From assembly GCF_019426345.1 (NCBI RefSeq), contig NZ_JAHLLW010000003.1, positions 1-64,000 on the forward strand: a stretch of 64,000 nucleotides of DNA. Reading direction: 5' to 3'. Shown piece by piece: positions 27,266 to 36,419 of the stretch. A program made the position numbers and the translations under genes. The notes under the pieces are model-generated. The model did not search any database and was not told the DNA's origin. It worked only from the letters and a program-made list of their open reading frames with translations. Position 1 is the stretch's first letter. Each line of letters opens with the position of its first letter. This stretch comes from Marinomonas lutimaris (GTDB lineage: Bacteria > Pseudomonadota > Gammaproteobacteria > Pseudomonadales > Marinomonadaceae).

Positions 27266-28147
27266 ATGAACCTCGATAAACCAACTCAAGAAAGACTGAT
27301 CAGCATCGTCCGTAGAGCAGGCCAAGAGATCGTCATGCCAAGCTTTCGCCAGTTAAGCGCCGCAGATGTAGAAACCAAGAGCAGCTTAACGGACCTAGTC
27401 ACCCTAGCCGACAAAGCCAGCGAGGCATTCATTACCGATGAAATTCAAGCCGCTTTTCCAGATTGGGAAATTGTTGGTGAGGAAGCCGTCGCTGAAGACC
27501 CATCCACTACAGACAAAATAGCCACAGCAGACACCTGCGTCATCATCGACCCTATCGACGGCACATGGAACTACGCTCATGGTTCTCCCGAGTTCGGCCT
27601 GATACTCGCAGTAGTGGTAAAAGGCGTCACACGTTTTGGCTTGCTGTACGACCCAGTAAACGACGACTGGATTTACGCCAACCTAGGCGAAGGTGCATTT
27701 TTCCAACGTACCGCCATGAGTGAAAAAGGCAAACATCAAACGCCCGCCCAAGCTCCGTTGGCCTTGCAAATACACCCAGACGCAGAGCTTAACCTCGACA
27801 AACTTTTCGGCATCATGTCGGTAAACTCTTACACAGGTCAGAAAAAACAAGACTTCGCCCTCAAAGCAAGCCGCTTCGTCCGCATCAACAACTTGCCCTC
27901 TTGCCCAGCGTATCGACAAATCGCCCTAGGTCACTTCAACTTCAGTTTGACCTACAAAATGCTGCCCTGGGATCACGCCGCTGGCGTACTAATTCACACC
28001 GAAGTAGGCGGTATATGCCGCACACTCGACGGCCAAGAATACAGTCCAACCATGCTAGACGGCGAAATGCTCGCCGCTCAGTCAGAACAACAATGGCAAG
28101 CGTTGGCGGAGTGGTTTTTGTCGCTGAATACTAAATTCACGCTATAA
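27266..28147 (+). CDS. Inositol monophosphatase family protein
   Basis: Probable magnesium-dependent sugar- or inositol-phosphate phosphatase, 293 residues. The metal motifs are DLVTLADKAS, VGEEAV, IIDPIDGTWNYAHG and WDHAAGVLIHTEVGG, all in the expected order. It could be a housekeeping SuhB-like or 3'-phosphoadenosine phosphatase-like member. It lies downstream of the sugar locus terminator, so it is probably a separate unit. Confidence 0.88.
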   Translation: MNLDKPTQERLISIVRRAGQEIVMPSFRQLSAADVETKSSLTDLVTLADKASEAFITDEIQAAFPDWEIVGEEAVAEDPSTTDKIATADTCVIIDPIDGTWNYAHGSPEFGLILAVVVKGVTRFGLLYDPVNDDWIYANLGEGAFFQRTAMSEKGKHQTPAQAPLALQIHPDAELNLDKLFGIMSVNSYTGQKKQDFALKASRFVRINNLPSCPAYRQIALGHFNFSLTYKMLPWDHAAGVLIHTEVGGICRTLDGQEYSPTMLDGEMLAAQSEQQWQALAEWFLSLNTKFTL

Positions 28148-28179
28148 TTACTTTCAACACAACAACATGGGTGTTAAGT

Positions 28180-28470
28180 ATGGATAAGCATCGTGCTTTA
28201 CAAATACTAGCAGATAGTAAAAAAGAATTAGCAAGGCGCTATGGTGTTATCGACCTAGCCTTGTTTGGTTCTACTGCACGCAACACTGCATCGCCACAGA
28301 GTGATATTGATGTGTTAGTCACCTTTGATGGCTGCGCCACGGCAAAACGCTATTTCGGCGTTCAATTTTATTTAGAAGACTTACTTGGTTGCCCCGTTGA
28401 TTTAGTGACGGATAAAGCATTAAGACCAGAACTTCGACCTTATGTAGAGCGAGATAAAGTCAATGTTTGA
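28180..28470 (+). CDS. mntA: MntA-type nucleotidyltransferase antitoxin
   Basis: Small MNT-fold nucleotidyltransferase, 96 residues, with LFGSTARN followed by the DIDVLV acid pair. In characterised HepT/MntA systems this protein adds AMP residues to a Tyr of the HEPN toxin and so silences it. Here it overlaps the HEPN gene by 8 bp. The frame opens with a GTG at 28171; the ATG at 28180 with GGGTG upstream is preferred. Activity is inferred from the family. Confidence 0.87.
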   Translation: MDKHRALQILADSKKELARRYGVIDLALFGSTARNTASPQSDIDVLVTFDGCATAKRYFGVQFYLEDLLGCPVDLVTDKALRPELRPYVERDKVNV

Positions 28471-28819
28471 AGCAGGACAACGAGAGTGGCGACTCTATAT
28501 TGACGATATGATCGGCTTCGCCGAGAAAGTACTTTCCTATACAGAAGGTATGAATCAAGCAAGTTTTATCAGCAATAACCTCACATACGATGCAACGCTT
28601 AGAAATATTGAATTAATAGGCGAAGCCGCTACGCACATACCTGACACTATTCGCTCTGAAAACAGTGACATCCCTTGGAGAATGATAGTGGCAACACGCA
28701 ACCGTCTGATTCACGGCTATTTAGGCGTAGAGGATGATATTCTCTGGAGCATTATTGTCGATGAAATCCCTGCTCTGTTATCAGCTCTGCGCATTATATC
28801 TGCGAACACAATTCGATAA
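28463..28819 (+). CDS. hepT: HepT-type HEPN toxin (DUF86)
   Basis: Likely HEPN ribonuclease toxin, 118 residues. The catalytic Rx4H motif and its following Tyr are seen in RNRLIHGY near residue 78. This Tyr is the site AMPylated by MntA in studied systems. It is translationally coupled with mntA. All key residues appear intact, so the pair is probably functional. Confidence 0.87.
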   Translation: MFEAGQREWRLYIDDMIGFAEKVLSYTEGMNQASFISNNLTYDATLRNIELIGEAATHIPDTIRSENSDIPWRMIVATRNRLIHGYLGVEDDILWSIIVDEIPALLSALRIISANTIR

Positions 28820-28984
28820 ACAGCGCTCACTAGCAGACATCATCCCCACTCTTCGTATTGAATTAGACGATTTAAACAGCCCATACATGATCGACTTAGT
28901 TGATGAAAACAACCTCACCAACCAAGCCTTGTTAAAACAGATTCGAGAATCAGGGGGGGGGGTATTTACGAAACACGTACTTAG
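28812..28984 (+). pseudogene. C-terminal remnant of a second nucleotidyltransferase, broken at a G10 tract
   Basis: The frame starting at 28812 reads SLADIIPTLRIELDDLNSPY, then MIDLVDENNLTNQALL, then IRESG. This is the typical C-terminal half of longer MNT-fold nucleotidyltransferases. No N-terminal half is present: the reading frame emerges at the very end of hepT in another frame. Ten G at 28953-28962 throw the frame; with 8 or 11 G it would continue GIYETRT and stop at 28984, a natural family ending. It is probably decayed by deletion and slippage. Confidence 0.65.
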
Positions 28985-29087
28985 TCAGGTAATGACTCGT
29001 TCTAAGCTGCTTTTACCAATTTTCCCCCTTCCTAATCCCTTCAAAAATTCAAATTGCGGAATCCTTTCGTGGTTATTGGGTAAATCA

Positions 29088-29987
29088 TTACCAAGGATGC
29101 TTAGCAAAGTAGCTGTCTAGATGATCGATTAAAGCGCGAACATTGGGTGATAAATGCTTTCGAGACGAATAAAGCGCGTAGATAATCAGGTCTTTGGGTT
29201 TCCATTCCGGCAGGACATGGCAAAGGCTGCCGTCGTTAATGTAGCGATTGGCTAAATAAGTAGGCTGAAGACAAACACCCATTCCATTCAATGTAGCATG
29301 CAAAAGTGCCGTTGCTTCATTGATGCTTAAACGACAATCCAAAGAAACAGATTCAAATTGGTCATGCTGGGATAGATGCCAGATGTGACGTTCTAAGTTT
29401 TTGTAACCCAAGCAATCGTGGTTTATTAAGTCTTGTGGATGCTGAATGTCACCTATGGTTTGGCGAGCTTTTTCAAGGTAAGCCGGAGAAGCTACCAAAA
29501 CAGATTCACAAACAGCAATGGGTTTACCTATTAAAGAAGGATCAGGGTTCGAGGCAATCCGTATGGCAAGGTCGATACTTTTTTCGGTTAAATCTGCGGT
29601 GCTGTCTTCTAAATCGATATCAATATGAACTTTAGGATGTTGATCCATGAAGTCTTGAATGGCAGGCATCAGTTGAGAAAATCCAAATGACATGCTGGAG
29701 GTGATTCGCATCAAACCTGACAACTCCTCGCTGGTATTCACCAAGGAGATAATATTATCGGCTTGCTCCAACCAAAGCTCGACGTCTTTTAAGCAGGCTT
29801 CACCAGCACTAGTCAGTGATATTTTTCGTGTTGTGCGATGCAACAAACGAATCTTTAACCAATCCTCCATCGCTTCTATATACCGCGTCACCATTGGTCG
29901 TGACATATTCAAACGATCTGCGGTGCGAGAAAAGCTCCGCGATTGGGCAACATCGATAAAAACTTTAGCGGCTATCACTCTGTCCAT
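29088..29987 (-). CDS. LysR family regulator
   Basis: LTTR of 299 residues with the N-terminal helix-turn-helix SFSRTADRLNMSRPMVTRYI and a periplasmic-binding-like effector domain. The frame opens at 30023, but MDRVIAAKVF at 29987 is the usual LTTR start. It is divergent from the MBL-fold/DsbA-like gene pair, with 122 bp between, and so is a candidate regulator of that pair. Confidence 0.9.
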   Translation of the reverse strand: MDRVIAAKVFIDVAQSRSFSRTADRLNMSRPMVTRYIEAMEDWLKIRLLHRTTRKISLTSAGEACLKDVELWLEQADNIISLVNTSEELSGLMRITSSMSFGFSQLMPAIQDFMDQHPKVHIDIDLEDSTADLTEKSIDLAIRIASNPDPSLIGKPIAVCESVLVASPAYLEKARQTIGDIQHPQDLINHDCLGYKNLERHIWHLSQHDQFESVSLDCRLSINEATALLHATLNGMGVCLQPTYLANRYINDGSLCHVLPEWKPKDLIIYALYSSRKHLSPNVRALIDHLDSYFAKHPW

Positions 29988-30109
29988 AATTCTACTCACC
30001 CACTTGCACGATATAAGAAACAATCATGCTCATTTTTGTGTATTTTTCCGAGCACGTCAATTCTCTATTATGGCCACATGAATTAAACAATCACTCTTTG
30101 GAGAGAAAC

Positions 30110-30976
30110 ATGAAAAAACTGATTATATTGGCGGCTTCTGCACTTATCGCTCATTCTGCTTTTGCAGCAGACACTAAACCATTAACTCTAGATATATATA
30201 ATGCAGCGCCTGACAGCTTTGGTGTTACGTCAACTTTGGTTTATGGCGAAACCGAAGCTATGGTTGTTGATGCTGGTTTTACTAAAGCCGATGCTCTTCG
30301 CATTGCTGCAAAAGTATTGGATTCCAATAAAGAGCTAAAAACTATTTTTATTAGCCAAGCGGACCCTGATTATTACTTCGGTGCCGAGACTCTGCACACT
30401 ATTTTCCCTAAAGCCGATATCATTACGACTCCTGCGGTAAAAGCTGCAATTGAACAAAAACTGGCTGGTAAATTGGCTTTTTGGGGACCTCAAATGGGTG
30501 CAAACGCACCAGTTAATCCTATCGTTCCTAAGGCTTACACTCAGTCTACTTTGACTGTTGATGGTCAGACTATTGAGATTCGTGGTACTGAAGGTGTTTT
30601 GGCAAGTCGTCCTTACCTTTGGATTCCTGTAAACAAAGCCATTTTGGGTAACGTAGCGGTATTCGGTAATATGCATCTATGGATGGCGGATGCGCAGTCT
30701 GATGAGACTCAAGCTGCTTGGAAAGCACAGTTGCAAGAAATGCTTGCGCTGAAACCAACAACGGTTGTTCCTGGTCACATGACTCAAGGTACCGAGTTGA
30801 CTGCAGATAACATTACCTTCTCTCTTAACTACATCACAACGTTCCAAAAAGCGAAGAAAGACAGCAAAGACAGTGCTGAATTAATTAAGACAATGACAAC
30901 GAAATACCCTAACGCTCAAGGTGCTTTAAACCTAAACATCGCAGCAAAAGTCCATAAAGGTGAAATGAAATGGTAA
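30110..30976 (+). CDS. Exported metallo-beta-lactamase-fold protein with altered metal motif
   Basis: Periplasmic MBL-fold protein of 288 residues with a Sec signal peptide ending at SAFAA-DTK. The fold is supported by VVDAGFTKADA and by later His residues in GNMHLW and VPGHMTQG. The central HxHxDH metal motif is replaced by SQADPDYYFG: the first two His and the last His are missing and only one Asp pair remains. Catalysis by two zinc ions therefore looks unlikely, or the ligands differ. The ATG at 30110 follows GGAGAG. It overlaps the DsbA-like gene by 7 bp, so the two are one unit. Confidence 0.78.
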   Translation: MKKLIILAASALIAHSAFAADTKPLTLDIYNAAPDSFGVTSTLVYGETEAMVVDAGFTKADALRIAAKVLDSNKELKTIFISQADPDYYFGAETLHTIFPKADIITTPAVKAAIEQKLAGKLAFWGPQMGANAPVNPIVPKAYTQSTLTVDGQTIEIRGTEGVLASRPYLWIPVNKAILGNVAVFGNMHLWMADAQSDETQAAWKAQLQEMLALKPTTVVPGHMTQGTELTADNITFSLNYITTFQKAKKDSKDSAELIKTMTTKYPNAQGALNLNIAAKVHKGEMKW

Positions 30977-31593
30977 AAGTTCATTACTTCTTCGATCCAA
31001 TGTGTGGTTGGTGCTATGCAGCCTCTCCTTTGATTGATATTTTGGCCCAAACTCCAGATTTCGAAATCATCTATCATCCTGGGGGCATGATTCCAAAACG
31101 CGCAATTGAAGCGTCTTTTAGACAACATATTATACAAGCTGATAGACAAATTACTCAGATGACAAATGTACAATTTGGTGATGACTATCGCGCTAGAGTC
31201 GCAGGAAATGATGACTATGTGGTGGATTCTTACTCGACCACAAGAGCATTTCTAGTTGGACAAAATATGGGAGTAGATGCTCATAAAATGCTAACAACGA
31301 TTCAGCAAGCGCATTACCTAAAAGGCGAACACTTACATGAATTTGCAGCCCTGCAAAAAATGGCGGCATCAATCGGTTTGCCCGAATCAGAGTGGAATGA
31401 AAAAATAGCGGCTTCTGAGCCAGAAATGCATAAAGCCATTCAAAATAGCCACACATTGATGAGTCAATGGCAAGTAAGTGGTTTTCCAACACTGATCATA
31501 GAAAAAGATGGCAAGCTAATCCGTTTACCTCATAGCTCTTACTATGGCAAGCCGACTGAATGGGCTGCTTACCTGACTACATTAGCGGGTTAG
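30970..31593 (+). CDS. DsbA/FrnE-type thioredoxin-fold oxidoreductase
   Basis: Thiol oxidoreductase of 207 residues. The N-terminal active site is CGWC in FFDPMCGWCYAA, an insertion of mostly helical sequence follows, and the cis-Pro motif is SGFPTLI near the C-terminus. No signal peptide is visible, so it probably acts in the cytoplasm, as FrnE-type proteins do. Its start codon overlaps the MBL gene stop (ATGGTAA). A thiol role linked to its exported partner is not obvious. Confidence 0.85.
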   Translation: MVKVHYFFDPMCGWCYAASPLIDILAQTPDFEIIYHPGGMIPKRAIEASFRQHIIQADRQITQMTNVQFGDDYRARVAGNDDYVVDSYSTTRAFLVGQNMGVDAHKMLTTIQQAHYLKGEHLHEFAALQKMAASIGLPESEWNEKIAASEPEMHKAIQNSHTLMSQWQVSGFPTLIIEKDGKLIRLPHSSYYGKPTEWAAYLTTLAG

Positions 31594-31614
31594 AAATCGT
31601 TACATGAGGAATGC

Positions 31615-31654
31615 AAAAAGCCTTCTATTTAATCTAATAAATAGAAGGCTTTTT
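31615..31654. terminator. Bidirectional terminator
   Basis: A 17-bp perfect stem (AAAAAGCCTTCTATTTA with its complement) around a 6-nt loop lies between two convergent genes. A and T runs on the two sides let it work in both directions. Confidence 0.9.
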
Positions 31655-31678
31655 ATGTGGATTATTGTTTAGGCGTGG

Positions 31679-32662
31679 CTAAATCTGCCATGAAAATGTC
31701 ACTGTACCGTAACGAGTAAACTTGTCCATCTCTCGATCATCTTTATCACCATTAAAAGTAAAAGGTGAATTAATGGCAAAGGCTAAAGCCATATCCCCCC
31801 AAGAGTAGGTTAAACCAGAGGAAAACATATTATTACCATGCTCGTAGTCTATGGATCGGCTGTTACGGAAGGTATTACCATCGGTAAATATTTGATTAAA
31901 CGTATAAGTAAACTCAACCCCAGCAAAAACAAACCAGCCCTTATTAACAGCTATCGGGTTAGAGGTTCTGGATTCTGCCAATAAAACGGTAGCATACGAA
32001 TCCTCAAGATTTCGTCCATAACGCAACATAAAACCGGTACTAACTTCGCTTCGTAGCGTACCAACACTGCTATCTACACCTGTTAAAAAGTCTACTTTAC
32101 CGGAATCGGCGATCCAAGTTCGCCAAGTCCGTCCTCGAGAAAGCTGGAACACAACCTCATTCTCTAACTGTGTATCCCAGCCTTTTGGATTTCTAGCACT
32201 AATAACTCGATGAACGGCTTTTTGTGTTTGCTCACCCATAGCAATAGGCCCAACAACCCCCAAAGTGGTACTGACTCTATCTGCATAATCAGAAGCTATC
32301 GCAATATAGGTATTCGTAAAACTCAATAATGCAGAATAAGGAAAGGTCCCCTCAGCAGGAACTTTCTCTTCAATATCATATGGCGTTGTTAATGTTTGGC
32401 CGCCACTGTAGATATTAATGGAAGTACTAAGGTCTCGATTCGGCAGGCTCCACAATAATGGTTTAACCCAAAAGGCAGGTGATTGAACGGATTCAGAGGT
32501 ATCGTTAACTTCAAAATACGAAACATAAATGCCATTCGTATAGCCATTATCTTCATTAACAAAAAAGTCGTTATCTAACGTTGCAGACATCCAGTTAACA
32601 TCTGCATAAGCAGGAAATACACAAATCAAACCAAAGCCTAGTAAATACTTCCGTAGTCTCAT
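31679..32662 (-). CDS. lpxR: Lipid A deacylase LpxR-like outer-membrane protein
   Basis: Likely outer-membrane beta-barrel that removes the 3'-acyloxyacyl chain of lipid A, 327 residues with a signal peptide ending at PAYA-DVN. Catalytic-type residues of LpxR are visible: Asn-Asp in LDNDFF, Ser in YTNGIYVSY, and His and Glu in the QKAVHRV and QLENE segments. The protein ends in FSWQI, with an aromatic residue three from the end. The frame opens at 32707; the ATG at 32662 after AAGGG puts the signal peptide at the N-terminus. It is a single-gene unit. Confidence 0.85.
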   Translation of the reverse strand: MRLRKYLLGFGLICVFPAYADVNWMSATLDNDFFVNEDNGYTNGIYVSYFEVNDTSESVQSPAFWVKPLLWSLPNRDLSTSINIYSGGQTLTTPYDIEEKVPAEGTFPYSALLSFTNTYIAIASDYADRVSTTLGVVGPIAMGEQTQKAVHRVISARNPKGWDTQLENEVVFQLSRGRTWRTWIADSGKVDFLTGVDSSVGTLRSEVSTGFMLRYGRNLEDSYATVLLAESRTSNPIAVNKGWFVFAGVEFTYTFNQIFTDGNTFRNSRSIDYEHGNNMFSSGLTYSWGDMALAFAINSPFTFNGDKDDREMDKFTRYGTVTFSWQI

Positions 32663-32979
32663 AAGCCCTTTTTGATTATTAAAATCCGTACCTCTATACC
32701 TGCCCATTTTTTACCTGCTCCTGCTTTGTAAATATAAAAGGGGCTAATTATAAAGAGATTTTAAGACAAAAACTGCACTAAATTACATCTATAACAATTT
32801 AATCATTTAAGGGCTGTTGGTGAGGAAATCCCTATAAATACGATATTTTTGTGCACTTTTACAAATCATCAAAAAATAGGCTATGTAAAAATATAAAAGC
32901 CACTGTCTAACAGTGTTAGACAGTGGTTTTTCTTCATACCAAATAAAAAATTGGCAAACTCATCTAATGATAAGGTCTC
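32663..32979. other. LpxR-atoE intergenic region
   Basis: About 317 bp with no gene. It must contain the lpxR promoter on the minus strand and ends with the strong hairpin at 32895-32931. The middle is AT-rich, and I see no other structure. Confidence 0.5.
32895..32931 (-). terminator. Terminator of the ato operon
   Basis: A stem of about 17 bp (CACTGTCTAAC and GTTAGACAGTG at its core) has a 3-nt loop and A/T runs on both sides. It lies 48 bp after the atoE stop on the minus strand. Confidence 0.88.
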
Positions 32980-34353
32980 TTAAAAAATCAAAAAACCAAG
33001 AGAAATAATCACACCTGATCCAATCAATGCCATCAAGCAATAACCCATTACATCTTTTGCGCCAAGCCCTGCAATAGCTAATGCAGGTAACGCCCAGAAT
33101 GGTTGAATCATGTTTGTCCATGCATCGCCCCAAGCAATAGCCATGGCCGTTTTCGCAGCATCCACGCCTAGCGCAGCGCCCGCAGGCATCATGATTGGCG
33201 CTTGCACCGCCCACTGGCCACCGCCGGAAGGAACAAAGAAGTTAACGATACCAGCACTCAAAAAGGTGAATAAAGGGAAAGTAGTTTCATTAGAAATAGA
33301 AACAAACGCCTGTGAAATCACCCCAGCCAACGACGCACCAGAATCTCCCGTTGCTGTCATCATGCCCATAATCCCTGCGTAGAATGGGAATTGCAGCAGA
33401 ATACCAGAGCAGTTACGCGCTCCTTGAGAAACAGAGTTCAACAAACTTTTTGGTGTTCCATGAAGCAAAACAGCTGAAAACAAGAAGGTAAAGTTCACGA
33501 CGTTTAAGTTCAGAGCAAAACCATTATTTACAAAGTAATAAATAATATAAGCAAAGCCCATCGCGCCTAAAAGCAATGACAAAACACGGCTGTTTTCAAG
33601 ACGCTCTGCCGGACTCATATCTGCTTTATTTGGGGTCTCAACGACTTGCTCTTTTAATAATTCAGAGTCAATTGTAACCGTATCTTGCGGTGCTGGATGC
33701 ATCAAACGATTCAATAATGGAATCGTAATAAACATCACCGCCAGAATCGTTAAATTCATCGTTGAGAAAATTGTCTCAGAGGTTGGAATCGGCCCCATCA
33801 CAGCACCATTTGTAACCTTTTCTATATTCGCACCACCCGCAATAGACAAGGGGATAGAACCCGACAATCCACCATGCCAGAACAAAAAGCCACTGTAAGC
33901 AGAAGCAATCAATAAACGATAATCAACGCCTTTTACACGAGTGGCAATTTCTTTGGCAAAAATAGCACCCACCACTAAGCCGAAGCCCCAGTTAACCCAA
34001 CACGCCATCGCACTGATTACCGTGACTAAAATAATGGCTTGGCCTGGCGTCGTTGCCACGCCTGCCAACATAGCCAGTTTACGTTTAAATGCTGGCGCAC
34101 TTGCCATGGCATGCCCTGTTACTACGACCATTGCCATTTGCATCGAAAAACTAAGTAAATTCCAAAAGCCGCCAGCCCACGCATTCACCACTTGCATTGG
34201 CCCTTGTCCGGTACTCGGCATCACCAATAAAAATACAGCAAATGTTAAGACTATGGCGAAAATAAAAGGATCAGGAAGGTAACGCTGTAACAAGGTAACG
34301 AAGAATTGGCTTACTTTTTGTAAACCTGTTTGTTTTTGTTCGAGAGTATTCAT
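32980..34353 (-). CDS. atoE: Short-chain fatty acid transporter AtoE
   Basis: Inner-membrane permease for acetoacetate or short-chain fatty acids, 457 residues with about ten or more hydrophobic helices. Family landmarks include RYLPDPFIFAI near residue 24, NWGFGLVVGAIFAKEIA, and the glycine-rich NFFVPSGGGQWAVQ. It is last in the atoDABE order, 134 bp after atoB. Confidence 0.93.
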   Translation of the reverse strand: MNTLEQKQTGLQKVSQFFVTLLQRYLPDPFIFAIVLTFAVFLLVMPSTGQGPMQVVNAWAGGFWNLLSFSMQMAMVVVTGHAMASAPAFKRKLAMLAGVATTPGQAIILVTVISAMACWVNWGFGLVVGAIFAKEIATRVKGVDYRLLIASAYSGFLFWHGGLSGSIPLSIAGGANIEKVTNGAVMGPIPTSETIFSTMNLTILAVMFITIPLLNRLMHPAPQDTVTIDSELLKEQVVETPNKADMSPAERLENSRVLSLLLGAMGFAYIIYYFVNNGFALNLNVVNFTFLFSAVLLHGTPKSLLNSVSQGARNCSGILLQFPFYAGIMGMMTATGDSGASLAGVISQAFVSISNETTFPLFTFLSAGIVNFFVPSGGGQWAVQAPIMMPAGAALGVDAAKTAMAIAWGDAWTNMIQPFWALPALAIAGLGAKDVMGYCLMALIGSGVIISLGFLIF

Positions 34354-34487
34354 CAGTTTTATCCTGTTTTTTATATTTTTTATTGGACGAGAAAAGCGAA
34401 AGCAAAAAAGAGAAACTAACTAAGGGCCCTCTTTCTGCTGTATCACTTTGTTACGCTTATTAATGACATATTTTTTAGCAAAATCTT

Positions 34488-35663
34488 TTAACGAGAAACC
34501 AACATAGCAACGCCCATTCCGCCGCCAATACACAAAGTCGCCAAACCTTTTTTAAGACCCTGACGCTGCATTTCATGGAGTAATGTCACCAGAACTCGAC
34601 AACCAGAAGCACCAATAGGATGGCCAAGAGCCAATGCGCCGCCGTTCACGTTTACCTTACTAGCATCCAAACCAAGTTCTTTATTGACACAAAGTGACTG
34701 CACAGCAAAGGCTTCATTGGCTTCAATTAGATCCAAATCAGACACTTGCCAATTGGCTCTTTTGAGTACTTTTTGAGTCGCGGCAATAGGACCCGTTCCC
34801 ATGATTTCAGGATCAACACCCGCGCCGCTTGCCGCTTCAATGACGGCTAAAATCGGCAAGCCCAAACGTTTGGCTTCAACATCCGATGTCACTATCACCA
34901 TGGCAGCACCATCGTTCAAAGACGATGCATTACCAGCAGTAACAGTACCGTCTTTGACAAATGCGGGACGTAATTTGGCAAGAGAGTCAGTTGTAGTATC
35001 GGGCCGGATCTGCTCATCCGTATCAACAATAACGGGCTCGCCTTTGCGCTGAGGAACCGAAATGGGCAGGATCTCTTCAACAAAATGCCCTGCAGCTTGC
35101 GCTCGTACAGCTTTTTGTTGAGAGTTTGCCGCAAATACGTCTTGCTCTTGGCGACTAATATCCCAGCGGTTAGCAATATTTTCGGCCGTTTGGCCCATGT
35201 GATAATCGTTAAACGCATCCCATAAACCATCTGTCACCATGGAATCCAGCAGCTCCCAATTGCCCATTTTTTTGCCTGATCGGCTATTGGGTAATACATG
35301 AGCGGCTTGGCTCATGCTTTCCTGTCCGCCAGCGACCACCATGCTGGCATCACCGTTCAACACAGCTTGCGCAGCGAGTTGCACAGCTTTTAAACCAGAG
35401 CCACAGACTTTATTAATCGTCATAGCAGAAACCTGCTTTGGCAATCCTGCATGAATAGCTGTTTGGCGAGCTGGGTTTTGACCGCAGCCGGCAGCCAGTA
35501 CTTGACCTAAAATCACTTCTTCAATGTGATCTTTCAAAATAGGTTGTTTGGCTAACATGCCTGACAATAGTTGAGTACCTAATTGCACCGCACTCAACGA
35601 AGATAAAGTGCCATTAAAAGCACCGATAGGTGTTCTTGCAGCAGCAACGATAACGGCTTTCAT
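34488..35663 (-). CDS. atoB: Acetyl-CoA acetyltransferase AtoB
   Basis: Thiolase II that splits acetoacetyl-CoA to two acetyl-CoA, 391 residues. The nucleophilic Cys is in NKVCGSGLKAV near residue 88, followed by ANEAFAVQ, GHPIGASGCR and the second Cys in LCIGGGMG. All are canonical, unlike the divergent thiolase at 3649-4851. It sits between the CoA-transferase subunit genes and atoE. Confidence 0.95.
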   Translation of the reverse strand: MKAVIVAAARTPIGAFNGTLSSLSAVQLGTQLLSGMLAKQPILKDHIEEVILGQVLAAGCGQNPARQTAIHAGLPKQVSAMTINKVCGSGLKAVQLAAQAVLNGDASMVVAGGQESMSQAAHVLPNSRSGKKMGNWELLDSMVTDGLWDAFNDYHMGQTAENIANRWDISRQEQDVFAANSQQKAVRAQAAGHFVEEILPISVPQRKGEPVIVDTDEQIRPDTTTDSLAKLRPAFVKDGTVTAGNASSLNDGAAMVIVTSDVEAKRLGLPILAVIEAASGAGVDPEIMGTGPIAATQKVLKRANWQVSDLDLIEANEAFAVQSLCVNKELGLDASKVNVNGGALALGHPIGASGCRVLVTLLHEMQRQGLKKGLATLCIGGGMGVAMLVSR

Positions 35664-35732
35664 AAGACAGCTCCTATAGTTTTTATTAATTGTTCATTGC
35701 TATTATTTATTCTTTATTACTATTGTTTATTG

Positions 35733-36392
35733 CTATAAAAATGCCATTTCAGGTACATGATCGGGCACAATGAGTTTACCTTGAGTTTTTGCAATAATTT
35801 CTTCAACTGAAACCCCCGGCGCTCTTTCTTTTAACACAAAAGCGCCGTCTTCAATTTCTAACCAAGCTAAATCCGTCAGGACTTTTTTGATACAACCTTT
35901 GCCAGTGAGTGGTAAAGAACAATTAGACAGCAGCTTTGATTCGCCGTCTTTAGAAGCATGAGTCATGGTGACGATGATATTCTCTGCGCCAGCCACCAAA
36001 TCCATCGCGCCGCCCATGCCCTTGATTAACTTATTGGGAATCATCCACGAAGCAATATTGCCATTTACATCCACTTCAAAAGCACCCAACACGGTCAAAT
36101 CTACATGACCACCACGGATCATGGCGAAGGATTCAGCGGATGAAAAAATCGACGCGCCTTTCACAGTGGTAACCGTTTGTTTACCGGCGTTAATCAGATC
36201 TGCATCAATGGTTTCTTCGGTAGGAAACTCGCCCATACCAAGCAAGCCATTTTCCGATTGCAGCATGACATCCATATTTTTCGGTACATAATTGGCAACC
36301 AAGGTAGGAATACCAATACCAAGATTGACGTAAAAACCGTCTTGTAATTCTTGGGCAACACGTTGGGCCATTTGCTCTCTAGTAAGTGACAT
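35733..36392 (-). CDS. atoA: 3-oxoacid CoA-transferase, beta subunit (AtoA)
   Basis: Catalytic subunit of acetoacetyl-CoA:acetate CoA-transferase, 219 residues. The active-site Glu lies in LQSENGLLGMG, and GIGIPTLVAN marks the N-terminal region. It follows the alpha-subunit gene by 27 bp. Confidence 0.94.
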   Translation of the reverse strand: MSLTREQMAQRVAQELQDGFYVNLGIGIPTLVANYVPKNMDVMLQSENGLLGMGEFPTEETIDADLINAGKQTVTTVKGASIFSSAESFAMIRGGHVDLTVLGAFEVDVNGNIASWMIPNKLIKGMGGAMDLVAGAENIIVTMTHASKDGESKLLSNCSLPLTGKGCIKKVLTDLAWLEIEDGAFVLKERAPGVSVEEIIAKTQGKLIVPDHVPEMAFL

Positions 36393-36419
36393 AAAAAACC
36401 TCTTTTTTATTCTATTATT

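Noticed and set aside
28734..29120. A 128-residue open frame read as an intact gene
   Set aside because: Its first part is the shadow of hepT and its last part follows the G10 frameshift; only the middle looks like a real protein, so it is called a remnant.
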